A program made the position numbers and the translations under genes. DNA of 44,831 nt, taken from Candidatus Woesearchaeota archaeon CG_4_10_14_0_2_um_filter_33_13. Lineage in GTDB: Archaea > Nanobdellota > Nanobdellia > Woesearchaeales > GW2011-AR9. The notes under the pieces were generated by a model. It was not told where the DNA came from and ran no database searches. It saw nothing but the letters and a program-made list of their open reading frames with translations. Location: NCBI GenBank assembly GCA_002792115.1, contig PFNQ01000001.1, forward strand, positions 1-44,831, in the 5' to 3' direction. Positions 33,423-41,538 of the stretch are shown here, one piece after another; the first letter of the stretch is position 1; every line of letters begins with the position of its first letter.

Positions 33423-34121
33423 ATGCGTTTAAAAAATAAGACCGCTTTAATTACAGGTGGTTCTAGTGGAATTGGTAAAGCAATTGCTCTTAGATTTATT
33501 AAAGAAGGAGCTAAAGTAATAGTATTTGATATTGAAAAGCCAAATTACATTTGTCAATTTTATTCTGTCAATGTTTCTAATGAAGTGCAGATCATAAAGA
33601 ATGTTGCCAAAATTAAACAAGTGGATGTTTTAATTAACAATGCAGGAATTTATTTTCAATCTTCTGTTGAAAAAACAAGGTCAAAAGAGTTAATTGAGAT
33701 TTTAAATATCAATTTTAAAGGTGTTTACTTAATGTGTAAACATTTAATTCCATTAATCAAGAAAAATAAAGGTTGCATAATTAATATTTCCTCTGCTTTG
33801 AGTATTGTTCCGGAAGCGGAGTCAGCAGCTTATTGTGCTAGCAAGGCAGCAGTGAATATGTTTACGAAATGTTTGGCTTTAGATTTATCTTCTCATAAAG
33901 TTAGAGTTAACGCAATTCTGCCTGGTCCAATTGATACACCTTTATTACACAAAGCTTTCTCTTCTAAAACAGAGTTAAGTAAGTACGCAAAACTAAATCC
34001 TTTGGGCAGAATTGGTTTACCAGAAGAAGTAGCTAATGTTGCTTTGTTCTTGGCATCTGATGAAGCTAGTTATGTTACTGGTGGTTTATACACAGTTGAT
34101 GGTGGAGAGGCCCTAAGATAA
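33423..34121 (+). CDS. Short-chain dehydrogenase/reductase
   Basis: 232 residues from ATG 33423 (an ATG at 33405 overlaps the upstream gene). Rossmann fold: TGGSSGIG at 11-18 for the cofactor, VLINNAGIY, catalytic Ser in NISSAL, and YCASK with catalytic Tyr and Lys. PGPIDTPLLHK is the substrate loop and YVTGGLYTVDGGE the end. It oxidises or reduces a carbonyl or alcohol with NAD(P); the acidic residue FDIEKPN after strand 2 favours NAD. Substrate unknown. 7 nt from the 484-residue gene. Confidence 0.9.
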   Translation: MRLKNKTALITGGSSGIGKAIALRFIKEGAKVIVFDIEKPNYICQFYSVNVSNEVQIIKNVAKIKQVDVLINNAGIYFQSSVEKTRSKELIEILNINFKGVYLMCKHLIPLIKKNKGCIINISSALSIVPEAESAAYCASKAAVNMFTKCLALDLSSHKVRVNAILPGPIDTPLLHKAFSSKTELSKYAKLNPLGRIGLPEEVANVALFLASDEASYVTGGLYTVDGGEALR

Positions 34122-34173
34122 TTAAATGCTAGTTAATTATAATTTTAAGTTAGCAACAATTTTATTCTAAATA

Positions 34174-34182
34174 TTTTTATAC
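34174..34182 (+). promoter_or_regulatory. TATA box of 232-aa gene
   Basis: TTTTTATAC starts 30 nt upstream of the ATG at 34204, predicting a leaderless transcript that separates this gene from the SDR gene. Confidence 0.55.
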
Positions 34183-34203
34183 TCCGTTGTTTTTAAGAGA
34201 ATT

Positions 34204-34902
34204 ATGGCCGATGACTTGAAGAACTTACCTCCCGAAGAACGGATTAAACGATTGAAGGAATTGGAAAAGCAGAAACGCAAGGAAATTGAAGAGGCAGAGA
34301 AAGCTATCAAAGAAAGTGAATCAGAACTAACTGAAAGAAGAAAATGGGCCGATAAGGTACCTATCCCTCAGGTTGCGAAAGAAGACTTCAAAGATTTATC
34401 TCCAGATGAAAAAACGCTTTTAGAAACTCATAAAGGTAAGAAGTTACAGAAAAAAGATGAAGATGAAGATGAAGATAAAGGTAAGGATGGATCGGAAGGA
34501 AAGGATAAAAAAGATCTGGCTTCGGTATTAACTAAAAAAACCCCTAGAGAATTTTTAAGTCTAGAAGAGTTAGCTCAAGAGAGTGTTAACCTTCCCCCTG
34601 AAATTATGAATTCTCAATATGCGGTCCAGTTAAGTAAAAGACCGATGGAAAGTCTTTATAATGAAATGTCTGGGTTAAAGAAAGCTGTTGAAGATAAAGG
34701 GTATATCAATTCTGAAGAAAGTAGAAAGATTGAATATTTAGCTTCTGCGGTCGAGAAGAAGATTGAAGCTGGTGAAACTGGCAAATATTCCTTTACCGAA
34801 GAAGTTGCTAAAGCAGCTAACTTAACTAGGGCAATAGGTTCTAACTTAAGAGATTTATATAAGGCTAGCAAATCTAGTGGGAATACAAATTATCAGAGTT
34901 AG
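34204..34902 (+). CDS. Charged coiled-coil protein, unknown
   Basis: 232 residues. Residues 8-50 form a strongly charged coiled coil (PPEERIKRLKELEKQK, EEAEKAIKESESELTERR). About 78-108 is a disordered KDEDEDED/GKDGSEGKDKK linker, and 109-225 a helical C-terminal region (REFLSLEELAQESVNLP, YNEMSGLKKAVEDKGYI). No membrane segment, no known motif. It lies in the DPANN-looking block with the 484-residue and TIM-barrel proteins. Probably a scaffold or adaptor; inference only. Confidence 0.6.
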   Translation: MADDLKNLPPEERIKRLKELEKQKRKEIEEAEKAIKESESELTERRKWADKVPIPQVAKEDFKDLSPDEKTLLETHKGKKLQKKDEDEDEDKGKDGSEGKDKKDLASVLTKKTPREFLSLEELAQESVNLPPEIMNSQYAVQLSKRPMESLYNEMSGLKKAVEDKGYINSEESRKIEYLASAVEKKIEAGETGKYSFTEEVAKAANLTRAIGSNLRDLYKASKSSGNTNYQS

Positions 34903-34924
34903 GGATTTTTTATGTTCTAAAATA

Positions 34925-35179
34925 TTATTTTCTAAAATATTCTACCACTTTACTGCTTGTTAATGCTCCTAAGATTGCTCCCGGGATACCAATCGGAATT
35001 ACTGTTGCCATATAACTTCCCACGTCGTGGCTGTTTAAGCTTATACCATATCTGGTAGTAACATATGTTGCTGCTGCGCCAGCTACAAAAGCTGCACTTA
35101 AAACACAAAGTGTCTCTAATGAATTATTATTTTGTGCCTGTTCAGTTGATGTTGGTTGTTGGATCATTTTTTGTAACAT
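34925..35179 (-). CDS. Small two-helix membrane protein
   Basis: 84 residues. A Gln/Asn-rich N-terminus, then a helix TLCVLSAAFVAGAAATYVTT and a second VIPIGIPGAILGALTSS, ending in a short basic tail. Gly/Ala-rich helices suggest packing as an oligomer or subunit. It is convergent with the 232-residue gene and shares a short divergent gap with the TIM-barrel gene. Function unknown; confidence that it is a real gene moderate. Confidence 0.5.
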   Translation of the reverse strand: MLQKMIQQPTSTEQAQNNNSLETLCVLSAAFVAGAAATYVTTRYGISLNSHDVGSYMATVIPIGIPGAILGALTSSKVVEYFRK

Positions 35180-35249
35180 TCTAAACGGAGAATTATAAAC
35201 TTTGTGGGAGATTTTTAGTTACATGGATTATGTGGTCTTTAAAGTAATG

Positions 35250-35258
35250 TTTATATAC
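35250..35258 (+). promoter_or_regulatory. TATA box for TIM-barrel gene
   Basis: TTTATATAC begins 30 nt before ATG 35280 and selects that start over upstream in-frame ATGs, which lie before or inside the promoter. Confidence 0.65.
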
Positions 35259-35279
35259 TCAAAAAATCTACCTCTTTTT

Positions 35280-37388
35280 ATGGTGCAGTTTGGTTCTAGT
35301 TTTGCAACGGCATACGCCATGCCAATGGATAGAGACTATTCTGGTTCTTCAGCTTCTCCAGGAAACCAATCTACTAACGATGTTAATGTTAGTATTGGAG
35401 AAATTGGGATGAGTATTGGTTTAGGTCCAGTTCCTAACGTTCAAGCTGTTGGTGCTAAGTTAAGGGCCGGTACAAAAACTGTTGAACTTGGTTTTATGGG
35501 TTCTGGAAAAGGTTCTGGGCAAGGACATACACCTGAGATGTATGGTAAAGTTCAAAGGCAAGCATTCAAAGAATTGCAAAAAGCTAACCGAGTTGACTTT
35601 ACTACTCACGCTTCTGTAGGAGTTTATGGTTTGGCTGGTATGGACCAACAAGGAAATTTTTCTAAACAAAACAGAAATATGGCTGTTGATGAGATCAAAC
35701 GAGCAGTAGATTTTGCCAGTGATGTCGCACAGGGGGGTCCTGTTGTTGTTCACACTGGAGAGTTCTACCGTCCTTTAGTTGATGCTGAATGGAATGATAA
35801 TAATAAGTTTAAGATGTATGAGGGAGAAGAAGAAAGAGCTTCCTTTCGAGTTGTTGATGCAAGGACAGGTGGAGTGATTCAAGAAGCCAGAAAAAACAGG
35901 AAAGTTGCTCGTCCAATCTGGAATACTGCTACAGAGGGTGCGGAATATTTAGATTTTGATGGTAAGACCAAGCAAGCACGTAGTGAGTATGATGAGCAGG
36001 GAAGATTAATTTATATGGATTATTTTGGGAATAGAATTTCTGACGAAAATAGAGTTCCGATGTTTAATGCCGAAAAAGGACAATTTGAAGTAAGGCAGAT
36101 GGACTGGAAGGATTTACAGGCTGAAGCTAAACAAATGACCCTTAGAGCAAGAGAGGTTTGGCGGGGTTGGAAAGATGGGGTTCTTTCAGAAAAGGAGTTG
36201 CACCAATCTTATTGGGATAGATTTAAGGATGTGACAAGTGAAGAAGAAATTTTAGTTAAACCTGAAGAAGCATATATTATCTCTACATTAGAAACTAATG
36301 CCGCTAATAGTCGTGGTTGGGCCTATCAATATGGTTCTGACTTCGAAGAAACTGTAAAAACAATCAAAAAAATGAAGAAAGCTAAAGAAGTTTACGATCA
36401 ATTAGAGGCCTCTACTGATGAAGAAGAGAAGTGGAAACTCAAAAAAGAGATTGGTTCTCAGTTTGGTGATTTAATCCCTCCAGAAAGCAAATTTCCTTCT
36501 GAAATATTAAGAGAAAGAATTGTTCAATTAGAAGCTAGGATGAAACAAGCACAGGAGGCTTCTGCAGGTCAATGGTCACAGGCAGAGGAGTCAAAGGAAA
36601 CGATTCGTCATGTTGAGAGTGCTGATAGTTATGCATTAAGAGAATCATTTTCTTCCTACGCTGAAGCCGGGATAAGGGCGATGGAAAGAACTAAACAATT
36701 AATGAAACAGGGTGTAGCAAAAAAACCTATTGCTTTGGCGATGGAAAATCTTTTCCCCGAAAGTTATGGTTCACATCCGGATGAATTAGCTCATTTAGTT
36801 GTGGGGAGCAGAGAGAAAATGGCTGAAATGTTAAGGCAAAGAGGAATGTCTGAATCTGAAGCAAATGCTAAGGCAAAAGATCATATTACTGCTACATTTG
36901 ATACGGGTCATTTAAACATGTGGAAGAAATATTGGAGAGGCGATCCCAATAAATCATTAGAGCAAAATGATGAAGAGTTTAAGAAATGGACGTTAAAAAA
37001 AGTTGAGAATTTAGCTAAAAGTGGTGTTGTTGGCCATTTACATCTAGTTGATAATTATGGTTATCAAGACGATCACTTAGCTCCTGGGCAAGGTAATGCT
37101 CCAATAAAAGAGATTGTTGAAATTTTTAAGAAGCATGGTTACAAAGGAGAGATGATTGTAGAACCTGGGGCAGATTATACAACGGATGTTTCTGGATTCC
37201 ATAGTGTCATGAAATCTTGGAAATTGTTTGGTAGTGGAGTTTATGGTGCAAGTGGTGCTGCTCCTAGAAAACCTTGGGGGCAGGTGCAGTATGGTTACTT
37301 TGGACAAACTCAACCACCATACTTTACTTTTGGTGGGTATTCTCCTTCAGAAGATTGGACACTTTGGAGTGGAGTTCCTTTAGAATAA
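35280..37388 (+). CDS. Large AP-endonuclease/xylose-isomerase-like TIM-barrel protein
   Basis: 702 residues from ATG 35280. The first 150 residues (KLRAGTKTVELGFMG, FKELQKANRVDFTTHASVG, GGPVVVHTGEFYRP) and the last 170 (ATFDTGHLNMW, GHLHLVDNYGYQDDHLAPG, GYKGEMIVEPGADY) together form an AP endonuclease family 2 barrel with His, Asp and Glu metal ligands (FDTGHLN, HLVDN, DDH, EPG). Between them sits a roughly 350-residue helical and linker insertion not seen in endonuclease IV or sugar isomerases. The N-terminal 50 residues are Gly/Ser-rich. The C-terminal 40 are aromatic and Gly-rich. Enzyme class plausible, substrate unknown; inserted region likely lineage-specific. Confidence 0.7.
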   Translation: MVQFGSSFATAYAMPMDRDYSGSSASPGNQSTNDVNVSIGEIGMSIGLGPVPNVQAVGAKLRAGTKTVELGFMGSGKGSGQGHTPEMYGKVQRQAFKELQKANRVDFTTHASVGVYGLAGMDQQGNFSKQNRNMAVDEIKRAVDFASDVAQGGPVVVHTGEFYRPLVDAEWNDNNKFKMYEGEEERASFRVVDARTGGVIQEARKNRKVARPIWNTATEGAEYLDFDGKTKQARSEYDEQGRLIYMDYFGNRISDENRVPMFNAEKGQFEVRQMDWKDLQAEAKQMTLRAREVWRGWKDGVLSEKELHQSYWDRFKDVTSEEEILVKPEEAYIISTLETNAANSRGWAYQYGSDFEETVKTIKKMKKAKEVYDQLEASTDEEEKWKLKKEIGSQFGDLIPPESKFPSEILRERIVQLEARMKQAQEASAGQWSQAEESKETIRHVESADSYALRESFSSYAEAGIRAMERTKQLMKQGVAKKPIALAMENLFPESYGSHPDELAHLVVGSREKMAEMLRQRGMSESEANAKAKDHITATFDTGHLNMWKKYWRGDPNKSLEQNDEEFKKWTLKKVENLAKSGVVGHLHLVDNYGYQDDHLAPGQGNAPIKEIVEIFKKHGYKGEMIVEPGADYTTDVSGFHSVMKSWKLFGSGVYGASGAAPRKPWGQVQYGYFGQTQPPYFTFGGYSPSEDWTLWSGVPLE

Positions 37389-37408
37389 ATTTTATTACAT
37401 TTTAAAAA

Positions 37409-37427
37409 CCGGGCCCAAGGGACCCGG
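37409..37427 (+). terminator. GC-rich hairpin in intergenic region
   Basis: CCGGG pairs with CCCGG, with a C/A mismatch and two further C-G pairs above it. It stands out in AT-rich DNA, about 20 nt after the TIM-barrel stop; a T-run lies at 37475-37482. It could end transcription or be part of a small RNA. The rest of 37389-37661 shows two similar TATA-like motifs (37550-37557, 37611-37618) and no gene. Confidence 0.5.
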
Positions 37428-37661
37428 AAAAGAAGGTTGGCGCGTTAAACATTAAATGGTTTCAATCAGGTTTATTTTTTTTAATTCATTTCTTTAATTC
37501 TTGTATTGTTTTGAGGTATGTTTTGAATTAATAATAGCAAGGATAAACCTTTATAAATCAATTATGCAGTCAAAATAAAGAAAGCAATTAAAGAAAAAAA
37601 GACCATAACCTTTTTAAATCACGCAAACAATTTGTTACTCATGAGTGAGTTGATGAGCTAA

Positions 37662-38372
37662 ATGTATCAATTATTTTTTACACCTAATTGGTTTAATGGA
37701 CTAGATATTTTTTTTGAAGGAATTAGTTTGATAGTCGCTTTACTTATTGCTGCTTATAGCTTAAGGATTTATCGCTTTACTAAAGAAAATCGATTCGCTT
37801 ATTTTATGGTTGCTTTTTTGATGGTGGCATTTGGTTTAGCTAGTAAAATGTTTACTTCAAGTGTGCTTTATTACCATCCACTTCGAGAAGTTACTGCAGG
37901 AGTATTAAGTCCGATTGTTGGTCCTGGCCTAGAATTTGCGGACTTATTTTATCGAGCTGGTTTTTTTGTAGAGATGTTTTTAATGTTAGCTGCATGGTTA
38001 TTAATATTTTTTATCTCACAAAAGTCTCGTGATAGACTTAGAAAGTACCATGAAGTTAGCCAAATGGCTCTTTTTATTTACTTAATCTTTTTAATTTCAT
38101 TTGTAGCCAATTTTCAATATGTAGTATTTTATTTAACTAGTGCTGTCATCCTTGGTTTAACGGTGTTAAATTATTATAAGAATTATTTAAATACAGATAA
38201 AAATGAAAATGCTTTCAGAGTTATGCTTAGTTTCATATTTATTCTTTTAAGTAATGTATTTTTTGTGTTTGTGTATTTTTATAATCAGTTTTATGTCTTA
38301 GCAGAAATTTTCATGTTAATCGGATTTTTAACATTGCTTGGTACGTACAGTAAAATTAAAAGAAGGTTTTAA
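37662..38372 (+). CDS. Seven-helix membrane protein
   Basis: 236 residues with about seven hydrophobic helices (IFFEGISLIVALLIAAYSL, FAYFMVAFLMVAFGLAS, FVEMFLMLAAWLLIFF, ALFIYLIFLISFVANF, VVFYLTSAVILGLTVL, LSFIFILLSNVFFVF, LAEIFMLIGFLTLLG). No enzymatic motif. Paired with a downstream winged-helix gene 7 nt away, so it may act as a membrane sensor with its own regulator. Family unknown to me. Confidence 0.7.
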   Translation: MYQLFFTPNWFNGLDIFFEGISLIVALLIAAYSLRIYRFTKENRFAYFMVAFLMVAFGLASKMFTSSVLYYHPLREVTAGVLSPIVGPGLEFADLFYRAGFFVEMFLMLAAWLLIFFISQKSRDRLRKYHEVSQMALFIYLIFLISFVANFQYVVFYLTSAVILGLTVLNYYKNYLNTDKNENAFRVMLSFIFILLSNVFFVFVYFYNQFYVLAEIFMLIGFLTLLGTYSKIKRRF

Positions 38373-38379
38373 TTTAAGA

Positions 38380-38673
38380 ATGTCTAACAAAAGAAGGTCA
38401 CGTTTAGAATTGGTTTATGATATTTTGTTGTCTATTCAAAACAAAGGGGGCAAGATTAAACCTACACATTTAATGTACAAATCTAACCTTTCTCACAAAT
38501 TATTAAATAGCTATTTAGATGAATTATTAGGCAAGGAATTAGTTAGAGTTGAAGATATTGAAAACCGTAAGAAAAAAACTATGTCCAAGGTTATTCATCT
38601 TACAGACAAGGGGTCAGGATTTTTAGCAGAATATAGAAGAATGCGTGAATTTACTGATGCTTTTGGTTTATAG
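38380..38673 (+). CDS. Winged-helix transcription regulator (ArnR1-like)
   Basis: 97 residues from ATG 38380. RLELVYDILLSIQNKGGKIKP forms helix 1, HLMYKSNLSHKLLNSYLDELL the recognition helix, and MSKVIHLTDKGSGFLAEY the wing and last helix: the pattern of ArnR1-type archaeal winged helices. It is co-transcribed with the 7-TM gene (7-nt gap). It binds DNA and may control that gene pair. Ends in TAG. Confidence 0.78.
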   Translation: MSNKRRSRLELVYDILLSIQNKGGKIKPTHLMYKSNLSHKLLNSYLDELLGKELVRVEDIENRKKKTMSKVIHLTDKGSGFLAEYRRMREFTDAFGL

Positions 38674-38890
38674 TAGTTATTTTTTAATTATCGTCTCAGT
38701 AAATCCACAACCCACTGGTCAACTCCGGACAAGCTTTATTAATGAATTAGTTTACAATAACAATGAAAAAGAGTTATGTAAAACCGGCTTTAGTTTTTTA
38801 TTTTATCTAGAACCAGTTAAGAAATTGTGTTGGTTGTTCTCTTTTCCAAAACTTTTTGTTTAGGTTAATGAAGACAATGAGTTCATTCAT

Positions 38891-39940
38891 ATGGAAATTA
38901 CAAAGGAATTAGTTGAATGTGTTGGTTTGTGGTTGGCTGAGGGAGATAACAAAACAAATCAAGAAATAACTTTTACTAATAACTGTTTAGAACTAATATT
39001 GTTTTTTCAAGAGAACATTAGTAATGTGTATTTTGGTAAAAACAAACCTAGGTAGTATGTTTATTCTTCAACGCCAAAGATTTTAATTACTAATCTAAAT
39101 GGATTAACAATTAGAAATTATTCTGATGATTGGGCAAGGAAAACGTATTATATCTACAAATTAGCAGATATTAATTTTGTTAAAGAATGGAAACAGATTG
39201 TAACTAAAATTAAAACTAATAAGATCTATTATCCTGAAATCTTAAGAGGTATTTTTGCAGGAGAAGGAAATGTTAAACATGATTTTAAGAATAATAATTC
39301 TCGTAATTTAAGAATTGCTTCTAGTGTGAGGAATGAGTATATTGAGAAACTATTGACTTATTTTGAATTTCCAATAAAATTTGATCAAAACAAGAGAGCT
39401 TATTGGATTACTGGAAGATATTTAGAAAAAGCTCAGAAAATTAACATTGCATCTTTACACCCAGAAAAAGAAGCAAGATTTAGAAAGATGATATATTCAG
39501 TTAAAGAAAAACACTACTCTCCTTACGAATTTCGCACGTTGATTTTAGGAGAACTTAATTCTTTTAAAACTACTAAACAATTATCACTTTTGTTTAGTAA
39601 ATCTGATGTTTATACTTTAGAAGTTCTTTCTATTTTAAAGAAAGAACATATTATTGATCATATTAAAACAAAACAGGGTTCTTTTTGGGCAAAGAATGAT
39701 CTTATCAAACAATATCAGAAAACTGAAATGTTTGAAATATTACGCAATCTTAATAAGTACGTAAATCTATCAAAGACTGGGAGTGCAGTTGGAATGGCTA
39801 GAAAAGCCATTGTAAGTAGGCTATTAAGATATCAAAAAGAGGGAGTGGTATCTTATATAGCAAGTAAGCGCTCATGGAAATTGACAGAAAAAGGTAAGGT
39901 TATTGTAGGGGTTGACGAAGCCGGGAGTTTTAGCAACTAA
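38891..39940 (+). pseudogene. LAGLIDADG homing endonuclease ORF with in-frame UAG, fused to RNase HII exon 1
   Basis: Two LAGLIDADG-type motifs: VGLWLAEGD (near residue 11) and LRGIFAGEGN (near 120), about 110 residues apart, as in double-motif homing endonucleases. A C-terminal winged helix follows (AIVSRLLRYQKEGVV, then RSWKLTEKGK). One TAG at 39053-39055 falls between the motifs (NKPR, stop, YVYSS) without a frameshift; without it one chain would be read to the end. The last residues are VIVGVDEAG, the start of RNase HII, and the TAA at 39938-39940 lies in the intron at 39928-39958. An ATG at 39326 could start a fragment. No function was recognised in the 217 nt before it. Confidence 0.72.
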
Positions 39941-40589
39941 TTTGTTGTTAAACCCGTGAGGTCCAGTTCTCGGCCCTTTAGTTATGGTAGCTTTAGCAGT
40001 AAAAGAGGAGAACATCAAAAAATTGGAATGGATGGGAGTTAAAGATTCTAAGTTGTTAAGTTCTTCAGTGAGGGAAGAAATCTTTGATCAATTAAGAGAT
40101 GTTGTTGAAGATTTTAGAATTGAGGTAGTGGAACCGGATGCAATTGACCTTTCTTTAGGAGAAGCAGAAAGTAACTTGAATTGGTTAGAAGCAGACACTT
40201 CTGCTAGATTAGTTTCAGAATTAAATCCGGATAAGATTATTGTTGATTGTCCTAGTGTTAATATTCCTGCTTACAAGGCATATTTTGAATCCAGGTTAAG
40301 TAAGGCGGTTAAAGATAAAGCAGAATTAGTTGTTGAACATAAAGCAGACTTTAATTATATTGTTGTGGCTGCTGCTTCTGTAATCGCAAAGGTAATTAGA
40401 GATCGGCAAATTGATAAAATTAAAAATGAGATTGGTATTGATTTTGGTTCTGGATATATGTCGGATAAAAAAACACAAGATTTTTTAGAGAAGTATCATG
40501 ACACCTATCCTCACTTGTTTAGAAAGAAATGGAAATCGTACACTAATGTTTTAGAAAAGAAGAAGCAAAAAAGTTTAGGTGAGTTTTAA
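39881..40589 (+). CDS. rnhB: Ribonuclease HII, split by a 31-nt BHB intron
   Basis: Spliced coding length from the TTG at 39881 to 39927 plus 39959-40589 is 678 nt, 225 residues, normal for RNase HII. GVDEAGRGPVLGPLV is restored only by removal of 39928-39958 (Asp-Glu active-site pair in DEAG; GRG motif). Later motifs are intact: VKDSKLL, KIIVDCPS with the third catalytic Asp, and HKADFNYIVVAAASVIAKVIRDRQ with the fourth. It cleaves RNA of RNA-DNA hybrids and single ribonucleotides in DNA. The start is doubtful: no ATG is present, and the frame is open into the homing endonuclease. Unspliced message stops 4 codons after DEAG. RNase HIII follows 89 nt later. Confidence 0.85.
39928..39958 (+). 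other. 31-nt BHB-type intron in rnhB
   Basis: Central helix CGGG (39922-39925)/CCCG (39953-39956), 3-nt bulges AGT (39926-39928) and TGA (39957-39959), inner helix TTTAGCAAC/GTTGTTAAA with one G-U (39929-39937, 39944-39952), loop TAATTT. Cutting after base 2 of each bulge joins GCC GGG AG with A GGT CCA, encoding AGRGP. The intron is not a multiple of 3 and holds a TAA. The exon-exon outer helix is weak. Confidence 0.85.
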
Positions 40590-40649
40590 TTTTTAGTTTT
40601 ATTGAATAGTCGTATTGAATAGTTCTATAAACAATGAAATGATTAGTTT

Positions 40650-40657
40650 TTTATATC
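40650..40657 (+). promoter_or_regulatory. TATA box of rnhC
   Basis: TTTATATC begins 29 nt upstream of the ATG at 40679, indicating a leaderless transcript independent of rnhB. Confidence 0.6.
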
Positions 40658-40678
40658 CTAACTTATTACTTATGCTTT

Positions 40679-41488
40679 ATGGTTGTTTTTACTAACGTAA
40701 CAGAAAAGGATTTGGAAAGGCTATACCAAAAAGGGTTCTCTAAAGAAGAACCTAAAACAATTTATGAAGAAGTTCGTTTACGTTATAAGGATGTTAATTT
40801 AATTTTGTATAACTCTGGGAAGCTATTATTGCACGGAAAAGAAGATTCTGTTAACCAAGTTGCTGAGATAATTGAAAAGATGGGTGTTGGAGAAAGAGTT
40901 AAAGTAGAAAAATTTCGTAAAGAGACCGGATGGATTATTGGTAGTGACGAGTCTTTGAAAGGTGATACTTTTGGTGGATTAGTGGTTGCAGCTGTTAAAG
41001 CTGATGATAAAGGAAGGGCATTACTTCAAGAATTGGGGGTTGCGGATAGTAAAACATTAAGTGATAAAGAAATTATTCTAATGGCAGAAAAGATTCGTAA
41101 AATCGTTCCTTGTGAAGTGAAGAGTATTTTGCCTTTAGAGTACAACCAAAATGGAGAGGTTACAAAAATGCTTAACCATTTACATCAAGAAACAGCAAAT
41201 TATCTTACTCCTGGTAAGCACGTTGTGGATAAATATCCTGGTTGCAATGTTGGTGATATCCAAGAAGAGAAAGCTGAATCTAAGTATGTTGAAGTTGCCG
41301 CGGCTTCTGTATTGGCCAGAGCTGGAGCGTTAAATCAATTAAATTATCTTAGTACTAAAGCAGGGTTTAATGTTCCTAAGGGAAGTACGCATGTTAAACT
41401 CGCTTTAGCTGAGTTAAAAGAACGACGATTAGAATTTAAGGAGTTTGTTAAAACTAGTTTTTCTAATGTCAGGGAGTTCTTACTTTAA
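40679..41488 (+). CDS. rnhC: Ribonuclease HIII-like protein
   Basis: 269 residues. The N-terminal 80 match the TBP-like domain of RNase HIII (EEVRLRYKDVNLILYNSGKLLLHGK), which grips the hybrid. The catalytic part follows: WIIGSDESLKGDTFGGLVVAAV, aligning to the GSDExxxGDxFG motif of RNase HIII with its Asp and Glu; VADSKTLSDKE; KHVVDKYPG; and KYVEVAAASVLARAGAL. It should hydrolyse RNA in RNA-DNA hybrids, overlapping with RNase HII. RNase HIII is mainly bacterial, and having both side by side in an archaeon is unusual. Confidence 0.82.
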   Translation: MVVFTNVTEKDLERLYQKGFSKEEPKTIYEEVRLRYKDVNLILYNSGKLLLHGKEDSVNQVAEIIEKMGVGERVKVEKFRKETGWIIGSDESLKGDTFGGLVVAAVKADDKGRALLQELGVADSKTLSDKEIILMAEKIRKIVPCEVKSILPLEYNQNGEVTKMLNHLHQETANYLTPGKHVVDKYPGCNVGDIQEEKAESKYVEVAAASVLARAGALNQLNYLSTKAGFNVPKGSTHVKLALAELKERRLEFKEFVKTSFSNVREFLL

Positions 41489-41508
41489 AGTAGTTAAGTC
41501 CCACAATA

Positions 41509-41516
41509 TTTATAAG
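41509..41516 (+). promoter_or_regulatory. TATA box of protease gene
   Basis: TTTATAAG begins 30 nt before the ATG at 41539, with a leaderless layout. Confidence 0.6.
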
Positions 41517-41538
41517 TTACACTCTAATTTTAGATTAA

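Noticed and set aside
38645-38863. Possible 72-aa ORF after the winged-helix gene
   Set aside because: Overlaps the winged-helix gene, has no recognisable motif and looks like AT-rich chance coding; the segment before the endonuclease holds nothing I can identify.
2636-39055. Reassignment of UAG to a sense codon in this organism
   Set aside because: At least seven sound genes end in TAG (MBL protein, Cys/His protein, guaB, AI-2E permease, 232-residue protein, winged helix, protease), so UAG is an ordinary stop here. Local readthrough remains open.
38891-40589. RNase HII interrupted by an intein carrying the endonuclease
   Set aside because: No intein splice-junction residues (N-terminal Cys/Ser, C-terminal His-Asn) flank an insert inside RNase HII. 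The endonuclease precedes, and does not split, the RNase HII sequence.
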